Below the pieces are notes generated by a model, which was not told the origin of the DNA, did not search any database, and saw only the letters and a program-made list of their open reading frames with translations. Shown piece after piece: positions 6,669-15,501 of a stretch of DNA of 64,000 nucleotides. The stretch's first letter is position 1. The number at the start of each line of letters is the position of its first letter. The translations under genes and the position numbers were made by a program. The stretch spans positions 62,001-126,000 of the forward strand of contig JBEEOW010000003.1 of the NCBI GenBank assembly GCA_041191405.1. Direction: 5' to 3'. Origin of the DNA: JBEEOW01 sp041191405 (GTDB lineage Bacteria > Bacteroidota > Bacteroidia > Cytophagales > UBA9547).

Positions 6669-8798
6669 CTATTTTAACCCTAACAACTGAAACACCAAAA
6701 ATGAACTCAAATAAGCCAAACCAGTCATATAAACAAATTGTGCTGTTGGCCAAAACCATGATTTTGTTTCACGATACACCACTGCAATTGTACTCATACA
6801 TTGCATAGCAAACACATAAAAAATAATTAATGAAAATGCTAATGCAAATGAATACATTGGCTTGCCCGTTTCAGGGTTTACTTCTGCTTTCATTCGTTCA
6901 ATGATTGTGTTTTCATCATCGTTGTCTGAACCAATACTGTATATGGTTGACATGGTTCCAATAAACACTTCTCTTGCTGCAAATGAGGTAATTAAAGCTA
7001 TTCCGATTTTCCAATCAAAACCTAAAGGCTTTATGCTTGGCTCAATAAACTTACCAAATTTACCAGCATAAGATTCCTCTAATTTGTAAGAAGCAATTAA
7101 ATTATCTGTTTGCGCTTGGTCAAAACCATTGATTTTTGCTTGTGTTTCAGCTTTAATTTTAGCTTGCTCTATGCCATTTCCTGGTCCGTAAGATGCCAAT
7201 GCCCATAAAATAATTGAAATGGCAATAATCACTTTTCCAGCTTCGAATACAAATGTCCGTACTTTTTCAATAATTGTTAAGCCTACATTTTTCCAACGAG
7301 GAGTTTTATAATCAGGCATTTCCATGATGAAATAGCTTTTTTCCTCAGTTTTTAGGAATATCTGCATTATTTTGGCTGTAACAATGGCGCCAATAAAACC
7401 AATAGCATATAAACCCATCAAGGCTAATCCTTGCAAATTAAATATTCCCCAAACATAATCTTGTGGAACTACCAAGGCAATTAGTACTGTAAAAACAGGT
7501 ATTCTCGCCGAACAACTTATTAATGGCGTTACAAAAATAGTAATTAATCGTTCTTTTACATTGTCGATACTGCGAGCCGACATAATTGCTGGCACAGCAC
7601 AAGCAACACTCGAAACCAAAGGAACAACACTTTTGCCATTTAAACCAAATTTTCGCATGAGTTTGTCCATGATAAACATAACTCTTGCCATATAACCTGA
7701 TTCCTCGAGTACACTTATAAATGCAAAAAGTATGGCTATTTGCGGAATAAATATCAATACACCACCTAAACCGGCAATTAAACCATCTGTAAATAATGAA
7801 GTTGCAGGACCTGCGGGTAATACATCTTTAAAGAAACCATTCAATGCCGAAACTCCCATATCAATCCATTCCATTGGTAAACTTGCCCACGCAAATACCG
7901 CTTGAAATAATATGAAAAGCGTAGCAAAAAATATGGCATAGCCCCAAATTTTGTGCGTTAACACAGCATCAATTTTTGAACTTAACCTATCTTTTACTGA
8001 ATCAACTTTGGTACGAGTAATAACTTGTGCCAATAATTTATTAATGAACTCATAACGAGCTACGGTTTCTTTGGCTTGAAATGATAAACTTTGGAAATCG
8101 TCTTTTTCGCAGATTTGTTTTACTGCAAGTTTTTCAGCCTCTGTAAAATGCGAAATTACATTGTATCTATGCGCAATTAAAAGTGCTTTGTAATCATTAA
8201 TAATACCAAATTTGAATTTGATATTTTCAACTACCGAGCAACCAAACATCACCGAACGATAAAATCCTTCTCCCGATTTACGAGAAAGTGGACTCATCAT
8301 GGCAGCCTTCAATTTATCAACTCCAGCACCAGTTCGAGCATTTATAGGAATTACTGGTACGCCTAATAATTTTTTAAGTAATTCAATATCAATCTGCAAG
8401 CCCCTTTTTTCAGTAACATCAATCATTGTTAAGGCTAATACCATTGGTAAGCCTAAATCTTGCAATTGAGTAAAAAGTAAAAGGTTTCTGCTTAAATTTG
8501 AAGCATCAGCAACAACAACTATTGTATCAGGATGATGTTTATCTTTTTCATTCATTAGAATGTCAAAAACCACACGCTCATCTTCTGATTTTGGATATAA
8601 ACTATATGTTCCTGGTAAATCAATAATTTCAGCATTCACCTGAGAAACCAAAATACATTGACCAGATTTTTTATCAACAGTAACACCAGGAAAATTCCCA
8701 ATTTTTTGATTTAATCCTGTAAGAATATTAAACAGAGAACTTTTCCCCGAATTAGGATTACCAATAAGTGCTACTTTATGCGTTAATGAATCTTGCAT
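6669..8798 (-). CDS. feoB: Ferrous iron transporter FeoB
   Basis: An inner-membrane Fe(II) importer of 709 residues. The N-terminus is a G domain with P-loop GNPNSGKSS (13-21), switch motif DLPGTYSL, and nucleotide-specificity segment around LTMIDV. The C-terminal half is polytopic with the two Gate motifs, recognisable as SVACAVPAIMSARS and SCSARIPVFTVL, whose cysteines are implicated in iron passage. The ATG follows the feoA stop directly, with no intervening base, so translation is likely coupled. osmC follows after 20 bases; pairing of iron import with a peroxide-reducing protein makes physiological sense. Confidence 0.97.
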   Translation of the reverse strand: MQDSLTHKVALIGNPNSGKSSLFNILTGLNQKIGNFPGVTVDKKSGQCILVSQVNAEIIDLPGTYSLYPKSEDERVVFDILMNEKDKHHPDTIVVVADASNLSRNLLLFTQLQDLGLPMVLALTMIDVTEKRGLQIDIELLKKLLGVPVIPINARTGAGVDKLKAAMMSPLSRKSGEGFYRSVMFGCSVVENIKFKFGIINDYKALLIAHRYNVISHFTEAEKLAVKQICEKDDFQSLSFQAKETVARYEFINKLLAQVITRTKVDSVKDRLSSKIDAVLTHKIWGYAIFFATLFILFQAVFAWASLPMEWIDMGVSALNGFFKDVLPAGPATSLFTDGLIAGLGGVLIFIPQIAILFAFISVLEESGYMARVMFIMDKLMRKFGLNGKSVVPLVSSVACAVPAIMSARSIDNVKERLITIFVTPLISCSARIPVFTVLIALVVPQDYVWGIFNLQGLALMGLYAIGFIGAIVTAKIMQIFLKTEEKSYFIMEMPDYKTPRWKNVGLTIIEKVRTFVFEAGKVIIAISIILWALASYGPGNGIEQAKIKAETQAKINGFDQAQTDNLIASYKLEESYAGKFGKFIEPSIKPLGFDWKIGIALITSFAAREVFIGTMSTIYSIGSDNDDENTIIERMKAEVNPETGKPMYSFALAFSLIIFYVFAMQCMSTIAVVYRETKSWFWPTAQFVYMTGLAYLSSFLVFQLLGLK

Positions 8799-9038
8799 TT
8801 AGATAATCTTAATGAGAACGGTGTTTGCTTCGCTAATGCGCATTGATAGTTTGTATCCGTAAACACTGATACAGAGAGGGTCACCAAGAGGAGCAATTGC
8901 ATGCATTTCTATTTCTGCACCTGGCAAACAACCCATTTCTAATAATTTGAGCGACAAAGCCTCATCAGTAAAGCCAGTTACTAATGCTTTTTGCCCGATT
9001 TTTAGCGTTGCAAGGGTATTTTTTGGTAGAACAGACAA
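8799..9038 (-). CDS. feoA: FeoA, SH3-like partner of FeoB
   Basis: A 79-residue cytoplasmic protein with the FeoA fold: LATLKIGQKALVTGF, then LLEMGCLPGAEIEMHAIAPLGDP, then SVYGYKLSMRISEANTVLI. It is thought to regulate FeoB through its G domain. It is the first gene of the minus-strand iron operon, and its stop codon abuts the feoB start. No Fur-type box could be recognised upstream by eye. Length is typical of stand-alone FeoA. Confidence 0.95.
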   Translation of the reverse strand: MSVLPKNTLATLKIGQKALVTGFTDEALSLKLLEMGCLPGAEIEMHAIAPLGDPLCISVYGYKLSMRISEANTVLIKII

Positions 9039-9146
9039 GATGAATTGTTTCCTTATTTAGACTAAATTAAATCAAGCTGCAAGATACAACCATTCATTTA
9101 AAATAAAAACAGATAAAAATCACTTTTGTTAATTTTTTATTGAATT

Positions 9147-9176
9147 AGACTTAAGATGTAAGACTTAAGATTATAG
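9147..9176. repeat. Short tandem repeat AGACTTAAGATGTA
   Basis: Two consecutive 14-base units, 9147-9160 and 9161-9174, differ at two positions. They lie in the 225-base gap upstream of feoA and downstream of the pterin dehydratase gene. Confidence 0.65.
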
Positions 9177-9190
9177 ATAATTGAAAGTTG

Positions 9191-9338
9191 AATAGATTAT
9201 TTCAATTTCATGAGCAAGTAAAAATCATTTCTTTAACATAGGGCTTCATCACCCTATGTTGGGTTATATCGCCCTTTCAGGGCTAAAGTAAAGTAAATAG
9301 ATTTTTTCAATTTCATGAGCCAATAAATAATCTTTATC
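9191..9338. repeat. Direct duplication flanking the REP-like element
   Basis: Unit 9191-9228 and unit 9296-9333 share about 33 of 37 aligned bases, including an unbroken TTTCAATTTCATGAGC. On the minus strand both encode LLAHEIE-like residues: the proximal copy is the end of the pterin dehydratase gene (DYLLAHEIEKIY), the distal one reads DFLLAHEIEIIYSTFNYL then stop, but is outside the present gene. The REP-like element lies exactly between the two. Confidence 0.8.
9235..9283 (-). repeat. REP-like palindromic element, copy 2
   Basis: Reverse-strand copy of the element at 3665. The short palindrome (9271-9283) is identical in arms, and the hairpin (9235-9243 with 9252-9260, loop CTTCATCA) is fully paired with a different outer stem. 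The inner GGGTG...AAGCCC-like core is kept between copies. It supplies the last codons and stop of the adjacent pterin dehydratase gene. Confidence 0.75.
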
Positions 9339-9527
9339 AGTTATTATATTTCCTGCATCATGGGTACAAAGCTTGAAAGTTACTTTGTTATAAACATTTA
9401 TGATTTCGGGGTGATGATTCACTTTTTCTGCTAAATCAGCAACTTTGTTTATAAAATTAATTGCAACTTTAAAGTTTTCAAATGTAAATGAAGCTATAAG
9501 TTGATGTTCGTTTTCAATAAATTTCAT
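9264..9527 (-). CDS. Pterin-4a-carbinolamine dehydratase-like protein, altered C-terminus
   Basis: An 87-residue member of the PCD/DCoH family, which dehydrates 4a-hydroxytetrahydropterin during recycling of the pterin cofactor. Family motifs are FTFENFKVAINFINKVADL, the catalytic KVNHHPEI (paired histidines 37-38), YNKVTFKLCTHDAG and ITDKDYLLAHEI. The final residues YFSPERAI and the stop codon come from the REP-like element at 9235-9283, and a displaced copy of an apparently ancestral 3' end lies beyond it. The active-site residues are upstream and unaffected. It is monocistronic. Confidence 0.85.
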   Translation of the reverse strand: MKFIENEHQLIASFTFENFKVAINFINKVADLAEKVNHHPEIINVYNKVTFKLCTHDAGNIITDKDYLLAHEIEKIYLLYFSPERAI

Positions 9528-9550
9528 GTTAGCAGATTTAAAATGACATG

Positions 9551-10153
9551 TTATTGAGATAATATAACGTATGCTAAAATGTTAATTCCAAGTGCAATAC
9601 CCCAATTTCTCCAAACTTTCTTTGATTTTATTGCATAGGCTTGAGAGGTATATCCTGTAGTATACTCGTTATTTTTTGCTAAAGTTTGGTTTGGAATATT
9701 TAAATTATTGATTGATGGTTTAGTATTTGAACAAATTACTGCTGGTAGCAAGCCTGCTAGAGGAGAAAGCAAGCTTATTATAAATGTACCAGTGCCTGCT
9801 GGTTTGTAACCATCGTAATATAAATTTGCGTCTGACTTACCTTTAAGGTATAAGTTTTCATCGCTAACAGTTTTATTTATAACTACAACTGTATCTTTTT
9901 TAGGTTCGGTTTTGGCAACATTAAAAATGTCTTTTGTGCCATTTTCAAATAAAATATACTCAACTTCATCTTTTAGAATGATGTAAATAGGTCCATTTTT
10001 ATTATCAAAAGCTACATATTTAATTTCAGTTGGATTTATTTCTCTAACCAAAGATTTAATTTCTAGTCCGTTTCGTTTTTTAATAATATCTTGAGCAAAT
10101 ACTTGTTGCAAGCTTACTAACATTAATACCAAAAACATTAAGCGTAATTTCAT
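9551..10153 (-). CDS. Secreted or membrane-anchored hypothetical protein
   Basis: A 200-residue protein with a cleavable signal peptide (about 1-20, ending QQVFAQ). The segment KKRNGLEIKSLVREINPTEI followed by KYVAFDN, GPIYIILKDEV and FENGTKDIF is a pattern I associate with a widespread uncharacterised Bacteroidota family. The C-terminal half has two hydrophobic stretches (about 115-135 and 182-198) that could be membrane segments. No enzymatic motif is visible. It is divergent from hemH across a 261-base gap. Confidence 0.65.
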   Translation of the reverse strand: MKLRLMFLVLMLVSLQQVFAQDIIKKRNGLEIKSLVREINPTEIKYVAFDNKNGPIYIILKDEVEYILFENGTKDIFNVAKTEPKKDTVVVINKTVSDENLYLKGKSDANLYYDGYKPAGTGTFIISLLSPLAGLLPAVICSNTKPSINNLNIPNQTLAKNNEYTTGYTSQAYAIKSKKVWRNWGIALGINILAYVILSQ

Positions 10154-10414
10154 AGTATATTTTTTTGAATTATGGTTTTTTATTCATTTTAGAGTTCAAA
10201 GATAACGATTCACTTTAATATATATACTATTTACAGTTACTTATGTTATAGTTTTAATAAAGTAAATTATAGTTCAAGAATTAAATTTATTCAGTAAAAC
10301 GTGATTAGTCGGTGTTATTTTATATTTTTTTAAACAATTTTTCATTTTAACAATTACATTATTACAATGTTATGATGATAAACTAATAAATTGCAATCCG
10401 AAATTAATTTGAAA

Positions 10415-11443
10415 ATGAGCAATAATAGTAAAGTTGGTGTTTTACTCGTAAATTTAGGAACGCCCGATTCTCCATCGGTGGCCGATGTTCGCAAATATTT
10501 AAGAGAATTTTTAATGGATAGAAGGGTGATTGATATGCCTTATCTACAAAGGTTTTTATTAATTAATCTTATCATTGCTCCTATTCGTGGACCAAAATCT
10601 GCGAAGGTTTATAAAGAACTTTGGACAGAAAAAGGCTCTCCACTTAAATTTTATGGTGAAGAACTAACCGTATTGCTACAAAATGCTATGGGCAACGATT
10701 ACCAAGTTGAATTGGCAATGCGTTACCAAAACCCAAGTATTAAAGTTGGTTTGGATAAATTGAAAGACAAAGGTTTGTCTAAAATTGTAGTTATTCCATT
10801 GTATCCTCAATATGCCTCTTCGTCAACTGGCTCTACAATGGAAAAGGTGATGGAAGAAGTTGGTAAATGGGAATATATTCCAGAATTATCAATTATTGAT
10901 TCGTTTCCAACACACCCAACTTTTATTAAAGCATTTACCGAAATAGGAAAAAAATATATCCAAAAATTAGATTGGGATCATTATATTTTCACTTATCACG
11001 GTTTGCCAGAAAGACACTTAATAAAAGCTGATTGCACCAACACTTGCTTGAAAAAAGAAAATTGTTGTGAAACTTTACATGCTCAAAACAGATTGTGTTA
11101 CCGTGCACAATGTTTTGCAACAACAAGAGAATTGGTTAGAGAACTAAATATCCCTGAGGATAAATATACTATTACCTTCCAATCAAGATTATTGAAAGAC
11201 CCATGGATAAAACCTTATACTGACGATGTTATAAAAACATTGCCAGAAAAAGGCAAGAAAAAAGTATTGGCATTTGTACCATCGTTTGTAGCTGATTGTT
11301 TAGAAACTACCATTGAAGTAGGCGAAGAATACAAGGAATTATTTGAAGAATACGGTGGTGAACATTGGGAAATGGTAGAAAGCTTAAACACCAACGAAAT
11401 TTGGGTACAATGCCTAAAAGAATTGGTTGAAGCAAGAGTTTAA
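10415..11443 (+). CDS. hemH: Ferrochelatase
   Basis: The enzyme inserts Fe(II) into protoporphyrin IX (or coproporphyrin III), the last steps of haem synthesis. From the ATG at 10415 it has 342 residues. Motifs are VLLVNLGTPDSP at the N-terminus, the catalytic histidine in FTYHGLPERH, and the conserved glutamate in VADCLETTIEV. Between them is a cysteine-rich stretch (CTNTCLKKENCC and CYRAQC) seen in many Bacteroidota enzymes. The frame extends to a TTG at 10391, but homologues begin close to the KVGVLLVNLG segment. hemA lies 30 kb away, so haem genes are scattered. Confidence 0.95.
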   Translation: MSNNSKVGVLLVNLGTPDSPSVADVRKYLREFLMDRRVIDMPYLQRFLLINLIIAPIRGPKSAKVYKELWTEKGSPLKFYGEELTVLLQNAMGNDYQVELAMRYQNPSIKVGLDKLKDKGLSKIVVIPLYPQYASSSTGSTMEKVMEEVGKWEYIPELSIIDSFPTHPTFIKAFTEIGKKYIQKLDWDHYIFTYHGLPERHLIKADCTNTCLKKENCCETLHAQNRLCYRAQCFATTRELVRELNIPEDKYTITFQSRLLKDPWIKPYTDDVIKTLPEKGKKKVLAFVPSFVADCLETTIEVGEEYKELFEEYGGEHWEMVESLNTNEIWVQCLKELVEARV

Positions 11444-11450
11444 TTAAAGT

Positions 11451-11490
11451 AAAAGAGGTTTAACAGAAAATGTTAAACCTCTTTTGTTTT
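11451..11490 (+). terminator. Terminator of hemH
   Basis: A perfect 15-base stem (11451-11465 with 11471-11485), a 5-base GAAAA loop and a downstream T run, 7 bases after the hemH stop. Confidence 0.92.
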
Positions 11491-11505
11491 TATCGAGACA
11501 AAGTA

Positions 11506-11606
11506 CGTAGTTAAGTTTTCGCAAAACTACGGATAGCAAATAATATATTCGGTTCAGAGAACCGTGTTATCTAAAGTTCGAGATGCGCTGCGCTAACATC
11601 TCGAAC
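11506..11606. repeat. Cluster of three perfect hairpins
   Basis: Within 100 bases: stem CGTAGTT/AACTACG (11506-11512 with 11525-11531, containing a nested GTTTT-CGC-AAAAC); CGGTTC-AGA-GAACCG (11550-11564); and GTTCGAGATG/CATCTCGAAC (11576-11585 with 11597-11606). The tract is richer in GC than its surroundings and has no ORF. It may be a dispersed structured repeat or a small RNA; it lies between the hemH terminator and the next gene. Confidence 0.7.
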
Positions 11607-11688
11607 AGCAGGCATATTTTTTTTAAAGCAAAAAGCAAACTGAATTCTAAATAAAAAAATATAACTTCGTAATATAATTTAATATTTC

Positions 11689-12891
11689 ATGCAAATACTT
11701 TCAAAAATAAAGCCTTTTAAATTCTTTATTATTATTTTAATTACATCAGGTATTTTATCTAATATATTAAGAATTAAAAATCTAGAAAAAGATTTACATG
11801 GAATTACTGACTTTAAAACCATTTACGTAAGTACAATTCTTTGGAAATTAGTTAAAAACCCATTTACAAAACAAAATGTTATTGATCAATGGAAAGAAAT
11901 ATGCAAAAATGAAAATATGCCTTTTGAAATTGATTATATAATGAAAGTTGGACCCCAATATCCACCTAATACTTTTGTATTTATTTATCCATTAACTTTT
12001 CTTTCATTTAAATTAGCTGCCATCATTTTGTTTTCACTTTTATTGGTATCAATTATTGGTATAGCCATTTTAACAAACAAAATTTTTCCTCAAATACCTA
12101 TTTTGCTAATAGCAACAAGTTTGGGTGCTTTTAAAGGTATGGATGTTTATTTAAATGGACAACCTCTATTCCTTTCTTTATTTGCAGGCTTACTAGCAAT
12201 ATATTTCTCAGAAAAGAATAAACCAATATTAGTTGCAATTTTTTTAATTTTATGTAGTATCAAAATAACAATTGTACTTCCTTTTTTGGCATATATATTT
12301 ATCAAAAACAACTATAAATTAGATTTTAAAATCTGGATAATTGGTTCATTATGGCTTATGTTTAATGTTTCCTTGTTTGGTGATTTGACATTTTTACATG
12401 AGTTTACTAAAAGTGTAAATATTTGGCAGACATACATTTATGACCTGACTTTAGAAGAAAAAATGATTTCACTTACGCTTGATTTTAAAGCAATTCTTAC
12501 TGTGTTTAATATTTATCATCCTATTTTAAAATGGAGTATATTAGTTGTAATTGCTTATTTAATATTAAAAAACAAATCTATTAGAGAGGATAAGCTATTA
12601 CTTTTTATGGCTATTTATACCTTCTTTTGTTTTGTTACTTATCATGGTTACTATGATATTTTCCCTGTGGTTCCTTTAGTAGTGTATCTTGTTTGGAAAA
12701 ATCATTCATTTGATATTGAGTTAATTCTATTCTGCATTTGTGCATTGATACCAATTAATGGAATTGTAAAATTGTTACATTACCAAGTTCCATTGATTTT
12801 AGAAATAAACATGACTATTTGTACATTTTTGATTTTAATTTGGTTAATACGAAAGTTTAACAAACCTTTAAATCAAATAAAATCACTATAA
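11689..12891 (+). CDS. Polytopic membrane protein, GT87-like glycosyltransferase
   Basis: A 400-residue protein with about ten hydrophobic segments. After the first segment comes a large extracytoplasmic loop with IDYIMKVGPQYPPNTFVFIYPLTFLS, and later GMDVYLNGQPLFLSLFAGLLA; this layout resembles DUF2029/GT87 polyprenol-phosphate-dependent mannosyltransferases. The exact sugar and acceptor cannot be read from sequence. It overlaps the convergent gene ending at 12886 by 6 bases. It is the first of four envelope-type genes (11.7-15.5 kb). An alternative is another GT-C family member. Confidence 0.65.
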   Translation: MQILSKIKPFKFFIIILITSGILSNILRIKNLEKDLHGITDFKTIYVSTILWKLVKNPFTKQNVIDQWKEICKNENMPFEIDYIMKVGPQYPPNTFVFIYPLTFLSFKLAAIILFSLLLVSIIGIAILTNKIFPQIPILLIATSLGAFKGMDVYLNGQPLFLSLFAGLLAIYFSEKNKPILVAIFLILCSIKITIVLPFLAYIFIKNNYKLDFKIWIIGSLWLMFNVSLFGDLTFLHEFTKSVNIWQTYIYDLTLEEKMISLTLDFKAILTVFNIYHPILKWSILVVIAYLILKNKSIREDKLLLFMAIYTFFCFVTYHGYYDIFPVVPLVVYLVWKNHSFDIELILFCICALIPINGIVKLLHYQVPLILEINMTICTFLILIWLIRKFNKPLNQIKSL

Positions 12892-13779
12892 ATTAAGTAT
12901 TGATTTGAATTTATTCACCCATACTTCTTTCAAATAATAAGAAAAATAGAAACTTAACAATACAAATATTGGAGTGTAAAATTCAACTTGAAAAAACACT
13001 AAATTGAAGATATGCATACCAATTATCAATAAAACATAAATAGGAAGATATTTAATTGAAATTCCAGCAATAACACTTGTAAACTGTATCAATACCAACA
13101 AAATAAAAGCTATTTGCCAAAGATATGGAATTTCAAAAATCCAATATATTGGACTCATATCCAAATCCCAATCTCTATTATGTGTAATTAATTGGTACAA
13201 CATTGCTTTGGGCAACATCCACGAATTCTCCCAATTGTTTAATAGTAATAATTTCAAAAGAGTTAATACTTTCCAAAGTCCTGCCAAGCTGTATGTGCTA
13301 AATAAACCAATATTTACCCACTTTATGGCTAAAACATATTCATTGTTATTTGATTTTTGTTGAAAAAAAGTAATTAATAAGTGTAATAACAAAAATAAAT
13401 GACCAACGTGCGACAAATAACCTAATGACCATTCAATAACATTAATCCAAGTTAAAGCCAAAAAAAGGATTATTTGTAATGTAGTTTTTGTTTTTTTTAA
13501 TTGGAGTAAGTTTAAAATAAAAGCAATTGTCCAAATTGAAACAAATAACGATACTGAAGGTAAAATTGGAGCAAATAGTTGCCCAAAATACGATACATGA
13601 AAATATAATTCTTTTGGTCGTTCACTTAAAGCAAAAAAATTATGAAGTTTATGAAAAAGCCATAAAAAGGTAAATATTCTGAAACAAAACAAGCCTATTT
13701 CAAATCTGTGAATTAATTGAATTTGCATGTTTTCATCTTCATTATTTAACTGAAATAGTGAGCAAAACTTCTTTATCAT
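12886..13779 (-). CDS. Polytopic membrane protein, HTTM-like
   Basis: A 297-residue protein with seven or eight predicted membrane segments. The early part (HRFEIGLFCFRIFTFLWLFH, then SYFGQLFAP, then a segment with WSLGYLSHVGHLFLLLH) recalls the HTTM family of membrane proteins related to vitamin K-dependent gamma-carboxylase, but the match is weak. The ATG at 13779 overlaps the upstream gene by 38 bases; a second in-frame ATG at 13728 would avoid the overlap, so the start is uncertain. It is probably cotranslated with the gene at 13742-14182. Confidence 0.6.
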   Translation of the reverse strand: MIKKFCSLFQLNNEDENMQIQLIHRFEIGLFCFRIFTFLWLFHKLHNFFALSERPKELYFHVSYFGQLFAPILPSVSLFVSIWTIAFILNLLQLKKTKTTLQIILFLALTWINVIEWSLGYLSHVGHLFLLLHLLITFFQQKSNNNEYVLAIKWVNIGLFSTYSLAGLWKVLTLLKLLLLNNWENSWMLPKAMLYQLITHNRDWDLDMSPIYWIFEIPYLWQIAFILLVLIQFTSVIAGISIKYLPIYVLLIIGMHIFNLVFFQVEFYTPIFVLLSFYFSYYLKEVWVNKFKSILNL

Positions 13780-14182
13780 AATTATTTTTTGATTTAATTA
13801 ATTCAGATATTTTATATGATTCCTTAACTAATTGAAAATATTTATGCTGAGGATATAAATAATTACAATAGGCTTTAAAGTTTTTTATTCTTTCAATTGG
13901 TCGTAAAGTGTCTTTTGCTATGTAATTCAGATAAAAAATTTTATCATCACGTAACATAGACCTTTCAACTTTATCGTTACTAATTCTATTAAACACTTTT
14001 CCATCAATTGAATAATATACTCTATAATTAAAATGATAATTGCTTGCTCCAACTGGCGAAGTATATAATTTCCAATGAAAAAAAGGATATAGCTCCTTCA
14101 TTCCATTGCCAATAAATAAATTTATACAACCTATAATTACACTTAAAATAACTACAAGCTTCACTTTGTTATATATTTTCAT
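13742..14182 (-). CDS. Single-pass membrane protein, partner of the HTTM-like gene
   Basis: A 146-residue protein with one N-terminal membrane segment (about 5-28) and an extracytoplasmic domain that contains YPFFHWKLYTSPVG, a sequence style I associate with small proteins encoded beside HTTM-like genes in Bacteroidota. The frame continues to a TTG at 14218, but the ATG at 14182 places the hydrophobic segment near the N-terminus and is preferred. It overlaps or abuts the following gene. Function unknown. Confidence 0.6.
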   Translation of the reverse strand: MKIYNKVKLVVILSVIIGCINLFIGNGMKELYPFFHWKLYTSPVGASNYHFNYRVYYSIDGKVFNRISNDKVERSMLRDDKIFYLNYIAKDTLRPIERIKNFKAYCNYLYPQHKYFQLVKESYKISELIKSKNNYDKEVLLTISVK

Positions 14183-14287
14183 TCTTTTAATAAATAAACT
14201 GTAATATTTGAAAGTCAATTAGAATCTGTTAATTATCTAATATTATTGCATTTATTATAGTTTGAACAAGTAACATTAAAATTATCA

Positions 14288-14295
14288 TATATTTG
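14288..14295 (+). promoter_or_regulatory. Probable -7 element for the gene at 14308
   Basis: TATATTTG fits the Bacteroidota -7 consensus TAnnTTTG. The TTTG at 14261-14264 is 23 bases upstream, longer than the usual 19, so the -33 element is doubtful. It overlaps the alternative TTG start at 14293, which argues for the ATG at 14308. Confidence 0.5.
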
Positions 14296-14307
14296 TGTAT
14301 TAATCAA

Positions 14308-15501
14308 ATGAAAATGAATTTAACAAATATTGTCAACCAGCACTTTAAATTAATAGGATTAATAATTTCATTATTATATGTACTTGGTTTAGCTTTGACA
14401 ATTGGGCTTAATCATGCAGTATGGACAGACGAGGGGCATTTTTATAAAACAATCATTTACTTTACCCAAACCCCAATTCTTACTTCATTACTTCATTATG
14501 AGGAGATGTCGACTCCATTACCATTTATACTATATGCCATTTGGGGTAAAATTTTTTCAGTTGAATTATATAGTTTGCGTATATTTTCATTGTTAATTGC
14601 ATTTATATTCTTTAATATTTCCCTGTCGTTTTTTTATAGTATTTCTAATAATATGCTGACTTCAATTATTTTACTGTTAATTTTAATGCTAAATCCATAC
14701 ATTGTAGGTATTTCATTTTTTGTTTATACAGATATGTTAGCTACACTTACACTATTAGTTAGTTGCTATGCACTTTTTAAACAAAAATATTTACTAAGTG
14801 CTATTTTTATAGGCTTGGCTATATTAAGTCGCCAATATCTAGTGTATGGTTTAATAGCACTTGGTGTAACTATTGTTTACAAAGAATTATATTTAAATAA
14901 TAAAATACCATATCAATTACTTTATTTGCTTATTCCTATAATTATTAATTTAGCTTTGTTTAAGTATTGGGGAGGTTCAACCCCTCAAAATTTATTGAAA
15001 AACAAATACATGCACCAAGCATTTGAATTTCACTTTGATGCATTAATAGCCTATATTGCTTGTTGTGGTATCTATTCAAGTCCAATTTTACTTATAATTT
15101 TTAAAAAAATACCTTTCAAAATTTATGTAACTGGATTATTTGTGGGAAGTATGCTATATTATTATTTCCCGATTGAAGTATCTAAAGTGACTTTAGAAGC
15201 AGGAATTAATGTTAATACAATTGGTTTTTTCCATAAATTGACTTTATATACTACAACTAATTTTCAAATTTTACTTTGGATTTTAGGAATTACTATAGGA
15301 TTGATATTTTCTTATTATTTAATTGAAAATACAATCAAGAATCAATCTGCTGAATCAATTTATTTTAGTACAATATGGATTGCTTTTTTACTTATTATGC
15401 CATTATCTTATCTTACTTGGGAAAAATATATTATTCCAATATTGCCTTTTTTATTAGTTTTCGCTTTTCAAAATAATAAAACTTTATCAACAAAAAGTTA
15501 A
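14308..15501 (+). CDS. GT-C type membrane glycosyltransferase
   Basis: A 397-residue polytopic protein. After the first membrane segment comes HAVWTDEGHFYKTI, with the acidic pair typical of GT-C enzymes (ArnT/PMT/GT39 group) that take sugar from a polyprenyl phosphate carrier. About ten further hydrophobic segments follow. The C-terminal tail is short. The donor, acceptor and product are unknown. The ATG at 14308 was chosen because the upstream TTG lies in the putative promoter. The stop overlaps the convergent recO gene by 4 bases. Confidence 0.7.
   Translation: MKMNLTNIVNQHFKLIGLIISLLYVLGLALTIGLNHAVWTDEGHFYKTIIYFTQTPILTSLLHYEEMSTPLPFILYAIWGKIFSVELYSLRIFSLLIAFIFFNISLSFFYSISNNMLTSIILLLILMLNPYIVGISFFVYTDMLATLTLLVSCYALFKQKYLLSAIFIGLAILSRQYLVYGLIALGVTIVYKELYLNNKIPYQLLYLLIPIIINLALFKYWGGSTPQNLLKNKYMHQAFEFHFDALIAYIACCGIYSSPILLIIFKKIPFKIYVTGLFVGSMLYYYFPIEVSKVTLEAGINVNTIGFFHKLTLYTTTNFQILLWILGITIGLIFSYYLIENTIKNQSAESIYFSTIWIAFLLIMPLSYLTWEKYIIPILPFLLVFAFQNNKTLSTKS

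Noticed and set aside
6649..6759. Upstream extension of the osmC frame into feoB
   Set aside because: Homologues begin at MSKxHxY; the extension is feoB 3' sequence read in another frame.
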